Below are positions 18,612 through 30,838 of a stretch of 64,000 nucleotides of DNA, piece by piece. The stretch covers positions 1 through 64,000 of the forward strand of contig NZ_DASTPW010000050.1 in NCBI RefSeq assembly GCF_035762065.1, read 5' to 3'. Source of the DNA: Methylibium sp035762065 (lineage in GTDB: Bacteria > Pseudomonadota > Gammaproteobacteria > Burkholderiales > Burkholderiaceae_C). The stretch's first letter is position 1; the number at the start of each line of letters is the position of its first letter. Made by a program: the position numbers and the translations under genes. The notes below the pieces were generated by a model, which saw only the letters and a program-made list of their open reading frames with translations, had not been told where the DNA came from and ran no database searches.

Positions 18612-19880
18612 ATGAGCGACGCCGCCTCTTCCGACACCCCGCTCAATCGCCCGCTTGCCGAGCTGCCGGCGCGCTGCGACGTGCTCGTCGTCGGCGCCGG
18701 GCCGGCCGGCGCGGCGGCCGCGACGCGGCTCGCAGCCGCGGGGTTCGAGGCGGTGTTGATCGACCAGCAGGCTTTCCCGCGCGACAAGGTCTGCGGCGAC
18801 GGGCTGATCCCCGATGCGCACCGCGCGCTCGAAGCGCTCGGCGTGCATGCGGAGGTGATGGCGGCGGCGCAGCCGGTCGCCCACGTGCGCTGCATCGGGC
18901 CGCGCGGCGGCCATGTCGACGTGCCGGGCCGGCTCGCGGTGCTGCCGCGGCGCGAGCTGGACCTGATCGTCTGCCGCAACGCGGCGCGCGCCGGCGCGCG
19001 CATGCATGCGCCGGCGCGTTTCGTCGCACCGATCGAAGACGCCGGGCGGGTGATCGGTGCGCGGCTCGCGCACGGCGGCGTCGAGCGTGCGATCGAAGCG
19101 CGCTGGACGGTGCTCGCCTCGGGCGCGCCGCCGCAGGCGAGCCTGGCGGCGGGGGTCTGCGGGCGGCGCACGCCGAGCGCGATCGCGCTGCGCGGCTACG
19201 TGCGCAATGCGGCGATGGTCGGGCGCATCACCGAGCTCGAAGTGCTGTGGCACAAGAAGCTCAGGCCGGGCTACGGCTGGATCTTTCCCTGCCGTGACGG
19301 CGTGTTCAACCTCGGTGTCGGCGTCGCACAGAGCCACCAGCCGGGGCGCGACGGCCGGCATGCGATGCAGGACGTGAACCTGCGCGCAGTCTTCGATGCC
19401 TTCATCGACGCGCATCCGCCGGCGCGCGAGCTGGTGCGAGGCGGCCGCTGGCTCGCCGAGCCGAAGGGCGCGCCGCTGCGCTGCTCGCTCGAAGGTGCGG
19501 CGTGGTCGCGGCCGGGGCTGCTGGTCGCCGGCGAGGCCGCGGGCAGCACCTACGCGCTGACCGGCGAGGGCATCGGCAAGGCGCTGGAGACGGGCTTGCT
19601 GGCCGCCGATGCGCTGGCCGACGGGCTGCGCGCGCAGCACGGCGACGCTGCCATCGCCGCGGCCTACGCGGCCAAGCTCCACGCGCTGCGGCCGCGCTTT
19701 CGCATCTACGAGAAGGCGAACACCGTGAACGCGCGGCCGTGGCTCGTCGATCTCCTCGTCTGGAGCGCGCGGCGCAGCCCGAGCCGGCTCGCGCGCATGA
19801 GCGGCGTGCTCGAAGAGACCTACGAGCCGAGCAACCTGGTCAGCGCACGCAGCTTCGCGCGGCTGCTGTTCGAGCGCTGA
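18612..19880 (+). CDS. Geranylgeranyl-reductase-family FAD-dependent oxidoreductase
   Basis: A flavoprotein of about 422 residues. The N-terminal dinucleotide-binding motif VVGAGPAGAAAATRLA is followed by FPRDKVCGDGL, a block typical of geranylgeranyl reductases and related halogenase/hydroxylase proteins, and a second FAD motif (GEAAGSTYALTGEGIGKA). Members reduce isoprenoid double bonds or act on lipids and quinones; the substrate is unknown. An ATG at 18600 is possible, but a TAGAAT hexamer overlaps it (18596-18601), favouring ATG 18612. It precedes atpI but appears to be a separate transcript. Confidence 0.82.
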   Translation: MSDAASSDTPLNRPLAELPARCDVLVVGAGPAGAAAATRLAAAGFEAVLIDQQAFPRDKVCGDGLIPDAHRALEALGVHAEVMAAAQPVAHVRCIGPRGGHVDVPGRLAVLPRRELDLIVCRNAARAGARMHAPARFVAPIEDAGRVIGARLAHGGVERAIEARWTVLASGAPPQASLAAGVCGRRTPSAIALRGYVRNAAMVGRITELEVLWHKKLRPGYGWIFPCRDGVFNLGVGVAQSHQPGRDGRHAMQDVNLRAVFDAFIDAHPPARELVRGGRWLAEPKGAPLRCSLEGAAWSRPGLLVAGEAAGSTYALTGEGIGKALETGLLAADALADGLRAQHGDAAIAAAYAAKLHALRPRFRIYEKANTVNARPWLVDLLVWSARRSPSRLARMSGVLEETYEPSNLVSARSFARLLFER

Positions 19881-19956
19881 ACGGGCAGCGTTGCGGCGAA
19901 GGCACGCAACACCGAACCGGTCCGGTCCGACACAAGACCGTCCTCGGGTTGGCCCG

Positions 19957-19962
19957 TATACT
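19957..19962 (+). promoter_or_regulatory. Possible -10 element of the atp operon promoter
   Basis: TATACT lies 33 bases before the atpI start, in the only intergenic gap ahead of the ATP synthase genes. No good TTGACA-like -35 is found at the right spacing. Confidence 0.35.
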
Positions 19963-19995
19963 CCCGCGGCTTTGCCTGAGGTCAGTTTCGAGTCG

Positions 19996-20475
19996 ATGTC
20001 TGCGCCGTCCCCACGTGGTGATCGTGCCCGAGCAACGGCCTGGGACGACGCAGATCAAGCCACCGATCCGCCGTTTCGCCGCCTGAGCCGTGAAGAAGCG
20101 CAGGCGCTCGTGAAGCGCGAACCGTCGGTGTCGCCGTGGCGGGTGGTCGCGGCCCAGGCGTTCGCCGGGGTCCTGTGCGTGCTGCTCGCCGTGGTCTTGG
20201 GTGGAAGCGATGCCGCATGGTCGGCGGCGTACGGCGCGGCCGCGGTGGTCCTGCCGAGCGCTCTGATGGCGCGCGGCATGACGCGCAGAGCAGCGAACGC
20301 CGCGGCCTCGGCCGCCGGCTTCATGTTCTGGGAGATGTTGAAGATCGGCGTGTCGATCGCGATGCTCGTGATCGCCGCGCGGGTGGTGCCCCACCTGAGT
20401 TGGCCGGTGCTGCTGGCAACGATGGTGGTGGGCATGAAAGTGAACTGGCTCGCGCTGCTGTGGCGCGGCCGTTGA
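19996..20475 (+). CDS. atpI: ATP synthase subunit I
   Basis: A 159-residue membrane protein encoded ahead of atpB, in the usual place of AtpI/UncI, which helps assemble the c-ring. A polar N-terminus of about 45 residues is followed by four hydrophobic helices. The start MSAPSPRG was chosen because it follows the putative -10; upstream codons in frame would precede the promoter. The sequence is poorly conserved, so identification rests on position and topology. Confidence 0.82.
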   Translation: MSAPSPRGDRARATAWDDADQATDPPFRRLSREEAQALVKREPSVSPWRVVAAQAFAGVLCVLLAVVLGGSDAAWSAAYGAAAVVLPSALMARGMTRRAANAAASAAGFMFWEMLKIGVSIAMLVIAARVVPHLSWPVLLATMVVGMKVNWLALLWRGR

Positions 20476-20500
20476 TGGACGACGAGGCTGAGTACACGAC

Positions 20501-21340
20501 ATGGCAACGGAAGGCCACGCCCCGACCGCCGGTGAATACATCGTTCACCACCTCACCCATCTGCAGAACCAGAAGCAATCGGCGGTTGTCGACTTCTCGG
20601 TCTTCAACCTCGACTCGATCCTGTGGTCGGTGCTGCTCGGCGTGCTGACCTGCTGGCTGCTGTGGAAGGCCGCGCACAAGGCGACCTCGGGTGTTCCGGG
20701 GCGCTTTCAGGCCGCGGTCGAGCTGCTGGTCGAGATGGTCGATTCGCAGGCCAAGGGCATCGTGCACAACGCCACCAGCCGCAAGCTGGTGGCGCCGCTC
20801 GCGCTGACGGTGTTCGTCTGGATCTTCCTGATGAACGCGATGGACCTGCTGCCGGTCGATCTGATTCCCTACATCGTCGAGCACGGCGGCATCGCGAATT
20901 ACCAGCGTGTCGTGCCGACCGCCGACCTCTCGGTGACGATGGGCCTGAGCCTGAGCGTGCTGCTGGTCTGTCTGGTCTACAACGTCAAGATCAAGGGCCT
21001 GGGCGGCTGGGTGCACGAGCTGTTCTCGGCGCCCTTCGGCGACAAGTGGTTCCTCTACCCGGTCAACTTCGCGATGCAGTTGATCGAGTTCGTCGCGAAG
21101 ACGGTCTCGCACGGCATGCGGCTGTTCGGCAACATGTATGCGGGCGAGCTGATTTTCATGCTGATCGCGCTGATGGGCGGCGCCTGGACGCTCAGCGCCA
21201 CCGGCATCGGCCTGGCGATCGGCCACGTGATCGCCGGCTCCGTCTGGGCCATCTTCCACATCCTGATCATCACGCTGCAGGCCTTCGTGTTCATGATGCT
21301 GACGCTCGTGTACGTCGGCCAGGCGCACGACGCGCACTGA
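20501..21340 (+). CDS. atpB: ATP synthase Fo subunit a
   Basis: A 279-residue integral membrane subunit forming the proton half-channels. Several transmembrane helices are evident. The conserved arginine-containing helix is in SHGMRLFGNMYAGEL, where the Arg is essential for proton translocation; a later helix has LQAFVFMMLTLVYV. It lies 25 bases after atpI and is followed by atpE. Length is normal for proteobacteria. Confidence 0.97.
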   Translation: MATEGHAPTAGEYIVHHLTHLQNQKQSAVVDFSVFNLDSILWSVLLGVLTCWLLWKAAHKATSGVPGRFQAAVELLVEMVDSQAKGIVHNATSRKLVAPLALTVFVWIFLMNAMDLLPVDLIPYIVEHGGIANYQRVVPTADLSVTMGLSLSVLLVCLVYNVKIKGLGGWVHELFSAPFGDKWFLYPVNFAMQLIEFVAKTVSHGMRLFGNMYAGELIFMLIALMGGAWTLSATGIGLAIGHVIAGSVWAIFHILIITLQAFVFMMLTLVYVGQAHDAH

Positions 21341-21446
21341 GCGCCTGACCAAGCCTGCTTCCCTTCGCTTTGCAGTTCCCGCCGATCCGCGATCTTCCGA
21401 TCGACGATCACTTTTCCTGTCTCGATATCACTCACTAGGAGTCACC

Positions 21447-21710
21447 ATGGAAGTCATCAGCTTTGTCGCCCTCGCTGCGGGTCTGATCATCGGTCTGGGC
21501 GCGATCGGCGCCTGCATCGGCATCGGCATCATGGGCAGCAAGTACCTCGAGAGCGCCGCGCGCCAGCCCGAGCTGATGGGCGAACTGCAGACCAAGATGT
21601 TCCTGCTGGCCGGCCTGATCGACGCGGCCTTCATCATCGGCACCGGCATCGCGCTGTGGTTCGCCACCGCCAACCCCTTCCTCGGCCAGATCGCCAACCT
21701 GCCGAAGTGA
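21447..21710 (+). CDS. atpE: ATP synthase Fo subunit c
   Basis: An 87-residue hairpin of two membrane helices joined by the polar loop ARQPE (residues 38-42). The glycine-rich first helix GLGAIGACIGIGIMG and the ion-carrying Asp59 in LAGLIDAAF match proton-type c-rings of betaproteobacteria. A strong AGGAGTCACC ribosome binding site precedes the ATG, as expected for a subunit needed in multiple copies. A 106-base gap separates it from atpB. Confidence 0.97.
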   Translation: MEVISFVALAAGLIIGLGAIGACIGIGIMGSKYLESAARQPELMGELQTKMFLLAGLIDAAFIIGTGIALWFATANPFLGQIANLPK

Positions 21711-21788
21711 TCGGCGGCTGGCGCCGGTACGTCGGGTCGCCGGGCATGTTCCCGCGGCCCGTGGTCAGTCCATGACGAGGTTCCTGCC

Positions 21789-22259
21789 GTGAGCATCAAT
21801 GCCACCCTCATCGTCCAGATGATCGTGTTCGCGATCCTGGTCTGGTTCACGATGAAATTCGTATGGCCGCCGATCACCGCCGCGCTCGACGAGCGCGCGA
21901 AGAAGATCGCCGACGGCCTCTCGGCCGCCGACAAGGCCAAGGCCGATCTCGCGCTGGCGAACCGCCGCGTCGAGGAGCAACTCTCGTCGGCGCGCGAAGA
22001 CGCCGCCAAGCGGCTCGCGGACGCCGAGCGGCTCGCGCAGTCGATGGTCGAGGACGCCAAGGGCCGCGCGGCCGAGGAGGCCGCCAAGATCGTCGCGGCG
22101 GCCAAGGCCGAGGCGCAGCAGGAGTCGATCAAGGCCCGCGAGGTGTTGCGCGAGCAGGTGGCCGCGCTCGCGGTCAAGGGCGCCGAGCAGATCCTGCGCA
22201 AGGAGGTGAACGCCTCGGTGCACTCCGACCTGCTCGGCCGGCTGAAGGCGGAACTCTGA
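21789..22259 (+). CDS. atpF: ATP synthase Fo subunit b
   Basis: A 156-residue peripheral-stalk subunit: one N-terminal membrane helix (about residues 5-25) followed by a long charged coiled coil rich in Ala, Glu and Lys, which dimerises and contacts the delta subunit. The start is GTG at 21789. It is separated from atpH by only two bases. Confidence 0.96.
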   Translation: MSINATLIVQMIVFAILVWFTMKFVWPPITAALDERAKKIADGLSAADKAKADLALANRRVEEQLSSAREDAAKRLADAERLAQSMVEDAKGRAAEEAAKIVAAAKAEAQQESIKAREVLREQVAALAVKGAEQILRKEVNASVHSDLLGRLKAEL

Positions 22260-22261
22260 GC

Positions 22262-22786
22262 ATGGCCGAGCTCGCCACCATCGCAAGGCCCTACGCCGAA
22301 GCGCTGTTCAAGGCCGGCGGCGACGCTGCCGTTGCCGAGCAGCTGAGTGCGCTCGCCGCGGTCGCCGCCGACGCCCGACTGCTGCAGTTTGCCGCGAACC
22401 CGAAGGTCGACGCGCAGCAGGTGCAGGAGCTGATCGTCGGCGTCGCGAAGATTGCGCCGGCGCCTTCGGTGCGCAACCTGCTCGCCGCGGTAATCGACAA
22501 CGGCCGCCTTGCTGCGCTGCCGGAGATCGCCGCGCAGTTTCATGCGCTGGTCAATGCGAAGTCGGGCGTGTCCGACGCGCTCGTCTACAGCGCCTTCCCG
22601 ATCGACGCCGCGCAGCTCGCCGAGGTGAAGGCCGCGCTCGAGAAGCGCTTCGGCCGCAAGCTCGACGCCAAACTCAGTGTCGCCCCCGAACTGATCGGCG
22701 GCATCCGCGTGGTGGTCGGCGACGAGGTGCTCGACACCTCGGTCAAGGCCCGCCTCGACGCGATGAAGCAGGCGCTGGTCGCCTGA
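22262..22786 (+). CDS. atpH: ATP synthase F1 subunit delta
   Basis: A 174-residue subunit linking the b stalk to the alpha3beta3 head (OSCP family). The N-terminal helical domain begins IARPYAEALF, and the C-terminal segment has KLSVAPELIGGIRVVVGDEVLD, typical of delta. It starts two bases after the atpF stop, so the two are translationally coupled. Confidence 0.96.
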   Translation: MAELATIARPYAEALFKAGGDAAVAEQLSALAAVAADARLLQFAANPKVDAQQVQELIVGVAKIAPAPSVRNLLAAVIDNGRLAALPEIAAQFHALVNAKSGVSDALVYSAFPIDAAQLAEVKAALEKRFGRKLDAKLSVAPELIGGIRVVVGDEVLDTSVKARLDAMKQALVA

Positions 22787-22837
22787 CGCCCCACATTCAT
22801 CCCCCGACGCCCCGGCGCCACGGAAACGGAGTCCTCC

Positions 22838-24391
<1,554 letters not shown>

Positions 24392-24429
24392 TCGGCGCCT
24401 GACCGACCCTTCAAGACAAGGAGTACGCG

Positions 24430-25305
24430 ATGGCAGCCGGCAAGGAAATACGCGGCAAGATCAAGAGCGTCGAGAACACCAAGAAGATCACGAAGGCCAT
24501 GGAGATGGTCGCGGCCTCGAAGATGCGCAAGGCGCAGGAGCGCATGCGCGCCGCGCGGCCGTACAGCGACAAGATCCGCAACATCGCCGCCAGCCTCGCG
24601 ACCGCGAACCCCGAGTACACGCATCCCTTCATGGCGGTGAGCGCGCAGGCGGCGAAGGCGGCCGGCTTCGTCGTCGTCACCACCGACAAGGGCCTGTGCG
24701 GCGGCCTCAACACCAACGTGCTGCGCGCGGTGACCGCGAAGCTGCGCGAGCTGGATGCGCAGGGCGTGAAATCCGAGGCGGTGGCGATCGGCAACAAGGG
24801 CCTCGGCTTCCTGAACCGCATCGGCGCGAAGGTGGTGTCGCAGGCCACTCAGCTCGGCGACGCGCCGCAGCTCGAACGGCTCGTCGGCCCGCTCAAGGTG
24901 CTGCTCGACGCCTACAGCGAGGGTCGCGTCAATGCGGTCTACCTCTGCTACACGAAGTTCCTGAACACGATGAAGCAGGAGCCGGTGGTCGAGCAGCTCC
25001 TGCCGCTGAGCTCCGACAAGATGCGCGCCGACGCCGGCCAGCCCGGCTGGGACTATCTTTACGAGCCCGACGCCAAGACGGTGATCGACGACCTGCTGCT
25101 GCGCTACGTCGAGGCGCTGATCTATCAGGCGGTCGCCGAGAACATGGCGAGCGAGCAGTCGGCGCGCATGGTCGCGATGAAGGCGGCGACCGACAACGCC
25201 GGCAACCTGATCGGCGAACTCAAGCTCGTCTACAACAAGACGCGGCAGGCGGCGATCACGAAGGAACTGAGCGAGATCGTCAGCGGCGCGGCCGCGGTGG
25301 GTTGA
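24430..25305 (+). CDS. atpG: ATP synthase F1 subunit gamma
   Basis: A 291-residue central-shaft subunit. Both coiled-coil ends are recognisable: the N-terminal EIRGKIKSVENTKKITKAME and the C-terminal RMVAMKAATDNAGNLI, with the globular middle domain (DKGLCGGLN) between. Length is normal. An AAGGAG site lies upstream. Confidence 0.98.
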   Translation: MAAGKEIRGKIKSVENTKKITKAMEMVAASKMRKAQERMRAARPYSDKIRNIAASLATANPEYTHPFMAVSAQAAKAAGFVVVTTDKGLCGGLNTNVLRAVTAKLRELDAQGVKSEAVAIGNKGLGFLNRIGAKVVSQATQLGDAPQLERLVGPLKVLLDAYSEGRVNAVYLCYTKFLNTMKQEPVVEQLLPLSSDKMRADAGQPGWDYLYEPDAKTVIDDLLLRYVEALIYQAVAENMASEQSARMVAMKAATDNAGNLIGELKLVYNKTRQAAITKELSEIVSGAAAVG

Positions 25306-25354
25306 CCCGCGCGCGCATCGAAGCAACGAACAGGATTCATTCGAGGAACACGAA

Positions 25355-26773
<1,419 letters not shown>

Positions 26774-26794
26774 GCGACGCGGAGCACCGACAGC

Positions 26795-27211
26795 ATGGCC
26801 ACGATTCACGTCGATGTGGTGAGCGCCGAGGCGCAGATCTTCTCGGGCGAGGCGAAGTTCGTCGCGTTGCCGGGCGAGATGGGCGAGCTCGGCATCTACC
26901 CGCGTCACACGCCGCTGATCACGCGGATCAAGCCCGGCGCGGTGCGCGTCGAGCGCGCCGATAACGGACAGGAAGAGTTCGTGTTCGTCGCCGGCGGCAT
27001 CCTCGAAGTGCAGCCGGACCGCGTGACGGTGCTCGCCGACACCGCCATCCGCGGCGCCGACCTTGACGAGGCCAAGGCCACCGAGGCCAAGCGCGTCGCC
27101 GAGGAAGCGATGAAGAACGCGAAGAACGACATCGACTTCGCGAAGGCCCAGGGCGAGTTCGCCGCGATGGCCGCGCAGATCGCCGCGCTGCGCAAGTTCC
27201 GCAAGAAGTGA
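26795..27211 (+). CDS. atpC: ATP synthase F1 subunit epsilon
   Basis: A 138-residue subunit that regulates ATP hydrolysis. The N-terminal beta-sandwich has the conserved GELGIYPRHTPLIT block (residues 29-42) and the C-terminal helical hairpin is present. It is the last gene of the operon; a GC-rich hairpin without a T tract (GGCGGCGCAGGCCGCC, near 27217-27232) follows the stop and a convergent gene begins shortly after. Confidence 0.97.
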   Translation: MATIHVDVVSAEAQIFSGEAKFVALPGEMGELGIYPRHTPLITRIKPGAVRVERADNGQEEFVFVAGGILEVQPDRVTVLADTAIRGADLDEAKATEAKRVAEEAMKNAKNDIDFAKAQGEFAAMAAQIAALRKFRKK

Positions 27212-27254
27212 AGCACGGCGGCGCAGGCCGCCGTCGCCGATTCGCGCTGCCCGG

Positions 27255-27719
27255 TCAGTGCCTGCTGAAGCGTTCCAGCACGCTACCCAGGTCGCCGAAG
27301 CCGGTGTCGCGCACGTCGGAGAGCTGACCGTTCGGCGTCAGCTTGTCCACCAGGCGGGGCAGCAGCCGCGTCAGCTGCTCGCTCACCTCGTCCTGCGGCA
27401 CGCCGGCCTGTTCGGCGAGTTGACCGATCACGTCCGGCCCGAGCACGCTGCCGAGCTGGTCGGCCGAGATCGGCAGGTTGTGGCCGCTGCCGATCCACGA
27501 CGCGACCACCGTGCCGAGCCCGGCGTGCTCGAAGCGCTCGACCAGCTCGCCAAGGCCGCCGCCGAGCCCGCGGTCCAAGCCGTCGCTCGCCCGTGCGCCC
27601 TGCAGTCCGCCTTGCGCGAGCATCGCGATCACCGCCTGCAGCAGATCGGCCCGACCGCCGCGCCCACTGCCCAGCGCGCCGCCGCCGAGCGCTCCGATCA
27701 CCGAGTCCAACAAGCCCAT
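27255..27719 (-). CDS. YidB-family (DUF937) protein
   Basis: A 154-residue soluble protein starting MGLLDSVIGALGG, the characteristic YidB/DUF937 N-terminus, with Gly-rich stretches and the block GSGHNLPISADQLGSVLG. The function is unknown; homologues are widespread in proteobacteria. It is convergent with the atp operon. The start is the ATG directly before this signature. Confidence 0.85.
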   Translation of the reverse strand: MGLLDSVIGALGGGALGSGRGGRADLLQAVIAMLAQGGLQGARASDGLDRGLGGGLGELVERFEHAGLGTVVASWIGSGHNLPISADQLGSVLGPDVIGQLAEQAGVPQDEVSEQLTRLLPRLVDKLTPNGQLSDVRDTGFGDLGSVLERFSRH

Positions 27720-27834
27720 GTCCGTCTCCCCGGCGACGCCGCCTGCGGCGCATTGTGCAATTGCTCCATGAAGGAACAAGCGCGAACCCTGTCGGCGGCC
27801 GGGGCTCTGCGATGACGCACGACTGACACCTTTC

Positions 27835-28581
27835 TCAGCGCGGCGTCCAGGCGCCGACGACGGCGAGCGCCGCGAGCGGTGCCGTGTCGGCACGCAGCAC
27901 GCGCGCACCGAGGCTGGCGGCCTCGAAGCCGGCTCGCCGCGCCGCGCCTTCCTCGTCCGGCGCAAGGCCGCCCTCCGGGCCGCTGAGCAGCCTCAGCCTG
28001 GCGAGCGGCACTGCGGCGTCGAGGCAGCGTGCGAGCGGCGTCGCGTCGGTATCGAGGCTTAGCAGCACGCGCGTCGAGCCGGCGCCGGCCTCGGCGTCGA
28101 GCGCCGCGAGCCATGCGGCGAACGGCGTCGGCAACGCGACCTGCGGCACCCGCGTACGCCCGCACTGCTCGGCCGCGGCGATCGCGACCGCCTGCCAATG
28201 CGCACGCCGCTTCGCCGCCCGCTCGCCGTCGAGCCGCAGCACCGAGCGCGCGCAGACGAGCGGCTCGATCGCCGCGGCGCCCAGCTCGCAGGCCTTCTCG
28301 ACCAGCGCGTCCATCCGCTCGTTCGCCGGCATGCCGACAGCGAGCGTCACCGCGATCGACAGCTCGCGGTCGACCGCCACGGGTGCGCCGAGCCGCACCT
28401 CGACGTCGCTGCGGCCGATCGAGACGATCTCGGCTGGGCATTCGAGGCCGCGCCCGTCGAACAGCCGCAGCACTGCGCCGGGCTGCAGCCGCAGCACCTG
28501 CACGTGGCGCGCCGCGCCGGCCGGCAGGACGAGCATGGCGCCAGCGACGAAGCTCGCATCGACGTGCAGCCGCGCGCTCAT
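27835..28581 (-). CDS. rsmE: 16S rRNA m3U1498 methyltransferase
   Basis: A 248-residue SPOUT-class methyltransferase. The N-terminal PUA-like domain (VLRLQPGAVLRLFDGRG) is followed by the knotted SAM-binding domain with the signature SGPEGGLAPDEE, close to the family SGPEGGF. It methylates U1498 of 16S rRNA. Divergent from a LysR gene, with only about 38 bases between starts. Confidence 0.93.
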   Translation of the reverse strand: MSARLHVDASFVAGAMLVLPAGAARHVQVLRLQPGAVLRLFDGRGLECPAEIVSIGRSDVEVRLGAPVAVDRELSIAVTLAVGMPANERMDALVEKACELGAAAIEPLVCARSVLRLDGERAAKRRAHWQAVAIAAAEQCGRTRVPQVALPTPFAAWLAALDAEAGAGSTRVLLSLDTDATPLARCLDAAVPLARLRLLSGPEGGLAPDEEGAARRAGFEAASLGARVLRADTAPLAALAVVGAWTPR

Positions 28582-28619
28582 CGCGGCCCCGAAGCGGCGC
28601 TTCGCGGCATCATCGCCGC

Positions 28620-29618
28620 ATGGATCAGTTGCGCTCGATGCGGGTGTTCGTCGCGGTGATCGACGCCGGCAGCTTCATCGGCGCAGCGGCGGCGCAGCGC
28701 ATGTCGCCGGCTGCGGTGACGCGCCATGTCGCCGATCTCGAAGAGCACCTCGGCGCCCGTTTGATCAATCGCACGACGCGCCGGCTCGCGCTCACCGAAG
28801 TCGGCGAGGCCTACCTCGACAAGGCCCGCCAGATCCTCACCGAGATCGAAGAAGCCGAGGCGCTCGCCGGCGCCTCGACGCGCGAGCCGCGCGGCCATCT
28901 GCGCGTGCTGACCTCGCCGGCCATCGCGGTGCACCAACTCGCCAAGCACCTGCCGCGCTTTCAGCAGCTGCACCCGCAGGTGACGCTGGAGGTCAGCGCG
29001 CCGGGGCCGGTGGAGACGGTCGACGAGAACTTCGACGTGTCGATCATGACGTCGCGCAAGCCGCTGCAGGGCGAGTTCGTCGCACGCCGTCTCGCGCGCT
29101 CGGAAGTGATCATCTGCGCGGCGCCCGAGTACCTCGACCGCAAGGGCCGGCCCGAGCACCCGAACGATCTGGCGCGCATGGCGCTCGACGCGATCGTGCC
29201 GCCGCTGTCCGAGCTGCAGAACGGCCTGAGCTTCGAGCGCGGCACGGCGCGTCACGGCGAGCCGCCCGGCGAGTCGGTGACGATCGTGCCGCGCCGCTCG
29301 GTGCTCAGCACCACGCACATCGACACCATGTACGCCGCGGCGCTCGCCGGCCTCGGCATCGCCGGCCTGCCGAGCTACGTGATCGAGGACGCGCTGCTCG
29401 AGAACGCCCTCGAGCGCGTGCTGCCGCAATGGCACTTGTGGAGCGCGACGATCTGGGCCGGCATGCCTTCGCGCAAGCACATCCCGACGCGCACGCGCGC
29501 GTTCGTCGACTTTCTCGTCGCGACCTTCGGTGGCGAGGACCGCGACCCTTGGCTGCTGGCCGCGGGTTGCGAGACGGGCGCACCGGCGAAGCAGCACGGC
29601 GTCGTTCAGAAGGTGTAG
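28620..29618 (+). CDS. LysR-family transcriptional regulator
   Basis: A 332-residue LysR regulator with the N-terminal helix-turn-helix (IGAAAAQRMSPAAVTRHVADLE) and substrate-binding domain, plus about 20 extra C-terminal residues. It is divergent from rsmE and overlaps the convergent amgK by 13 bases. Neighbours do not reveal its target, and the effector is unknown. Confidence 0.88.
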   Translation: MDQLRSMRVFVAVIDAGSFIGAAAAQRMSPAAVTRHVADLEEHLGARLINRTTRRLALTEVGEAYLDKARQILTEIEEAEALAGASTREPRGHLRVLTSPAIAVHQLAKHLPRFQQLHPQVTLEVSAPGPVETVDENFDVSIMTSRKPLQGEFVARRLARSEVIICAAPEYLDRKGRPEHPNDLARMALDAIVPPLSELQNGLSFERGTARHGEPPGESVTIVPRRSVLSTTHIDTMYAAALAGLGIAGLPSYVIEDALLENALERVLPQWHLWSATIWAGMPSRKHIPTRTRAFVDFLVATFGGEDRDPWLLAAGCETGAPAKQHGVVQKV

Positions 29619-30658
29619 CCGCTCGCGCGCTGCGTGCCGGCGAGCTTCTCCAGCAGCAGCGCCAGCGCACCCAGCCCCTGGTAGCGCGTCGCGACCTTGT
29701 GCGCGTGCCGCCAGACGCGCGGCAGGTCGGCGAGGTAGCCGGGCTTGCCGTCGCGGTGCGCAAGCCGCGCGAAGATGCCGAGCACCTTCAGGTGGCGCTG
29801 CAGCCCCGTCCATTCGAAGTCGCGCCAGACGCGGCCGAAGTCGGCATCGACCGGCAGCTTCGCGCGCCGCGCCTGCTCCCACCAGCGGATCGCCCAGTCG
29901 AGCTGGGTCTCCTCGTCCCATTCGATGTAGGCATCGCGCAGCAAGGAGACCACGTCGTAGGTGATCGGGCCGCGCACGGCGCCCTGGAAGTCGAGCACGC
30001 CCGGCGGCGCCTGCGGGTCGTCGCCGGCCATCAGGTTGCGCGCGTGGTAGTCGCGATGCACCAGCACCGCCGGCTGCGCGAGGCAGGCGTCGACGATCAG
30101 CCGCTTGCAGCGATCGAAGCCGGCGCGCTCGGTGTCGCTCAAGGCCAGCGCGCAGTGGCGCTCGGCGTACCAGGCGGGAAAGAGCTCGAGCTCGCGGTCG
30201 AGCATCGCGGCGTCGTAGGCGGGCGCCGCATCGCCGGCATCGAGCACCTGCAGCCGCACGAGGCTTTCGAGCGCGGCGCGATAGCGCGGCGCGGCGGCCG
30301 TCGCGTCGAGACCCTGGACGGCATCGAGCAGCGTGCGCTCGCCGAGGTCCTCGAGCAGCATGAAGCCCTGCGCCTCGTGCCAGTCGAACACCTGCGGCGC
30401 ACGCAGGCCGCCGGCGCGCAGCAGCGCGGCGACGCGCACGAACGCCGCGCTGTCTTCCTGTGCGGGAGGCGCATCCATCACGACGCGCGTGCCGTCGGCG
30501 GCATCGATGCGGAAGTAGCGACGAAAGCTCGCGTCCGCGCTCGCGGCCCGCAGGCTCGCGGCATCGAGTCGCTGTGCCGCGGCGAGCGGCGCGAGCCAGG
30601 CTTCGAAGGCCGCGCGTCGGGCCGGGTCGCTCCAGGGGATCGAGGTCGCGAGGCTCAT
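29606..30658 (-). CDS. amgK: N-acetylmuramate/N-acetylglucosamine kinase (aminoglycoside-phosphotransferase fold)
   Basis: A 350-residue kinase of the APH fold, with catalytic HRDYHARN and a metal-binding DFQ motif (VLDFQGAVRGP). In Pseudomonas and many betaproteobacteria AmgK phosphorylates the anomeric position of MurNAc/GlcNAc in cell-wall recycling and is encoded next to lptD, as here (divergent). The usual partner murU is not adjacent. Start MSLATSIPW was chosen over an upstream Met in frame (30709). Assignment to AmgK rests on the fold plus the lptD neighbourhood. Confidence 0.82.
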   Translation of the reverse strand: MSLATSIPWSDPARRAAFEAWLAPLAAAQRLDAASLRAASADASFRRYFRIDAADGTRVVMDAPPAQEDSAAFVRVAALLRAGGLRAPQVFDWHEAQGFMLLEDLGERTLLDAVQGLDATAAAPRYRAALESLVRLQVLDAGDAAPAYDAAMLDRELELFPAWYAERHCALALSDTERAGFDRCKRLIVDACLAQPAVLVHRDYHARNLMAGDDPQAPPGVLDFQGAVRGPITYDVVSLLRDAYIEWDEETQLDWAIRWWEQARRAKLPVDADFGRVWRDFEWTGLQRHLKVLGIFARLAHRDGKPGYLADLPRVWRHAHKVATRYQGLGALALLLEKLAGTQRASGYTF

Positions 30659-30838
30659 CGCATCAGGGTCGAACGGCAGGTGCGGCCAAGGTCGAAAGCC
30701 GCGCCGCATCGGTGAAGAACACGGGTCGATGCGCGGACCCGACGTGGATAATCGTTTCGATTCTAGGGACCGCAGCCGTCCCTTCGCGTCGCGCCAGCTG
30801 CGGTTGCGGCCCGCCTGCAGCCTCGAGCCGCCACCATC

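Noticed and set aside
27217..27232. Candidate terminator after atpC
   Set aside because: A GC hairpin is present but lacks a T tract on either strand, so I do not call it an intrinsic terminator.
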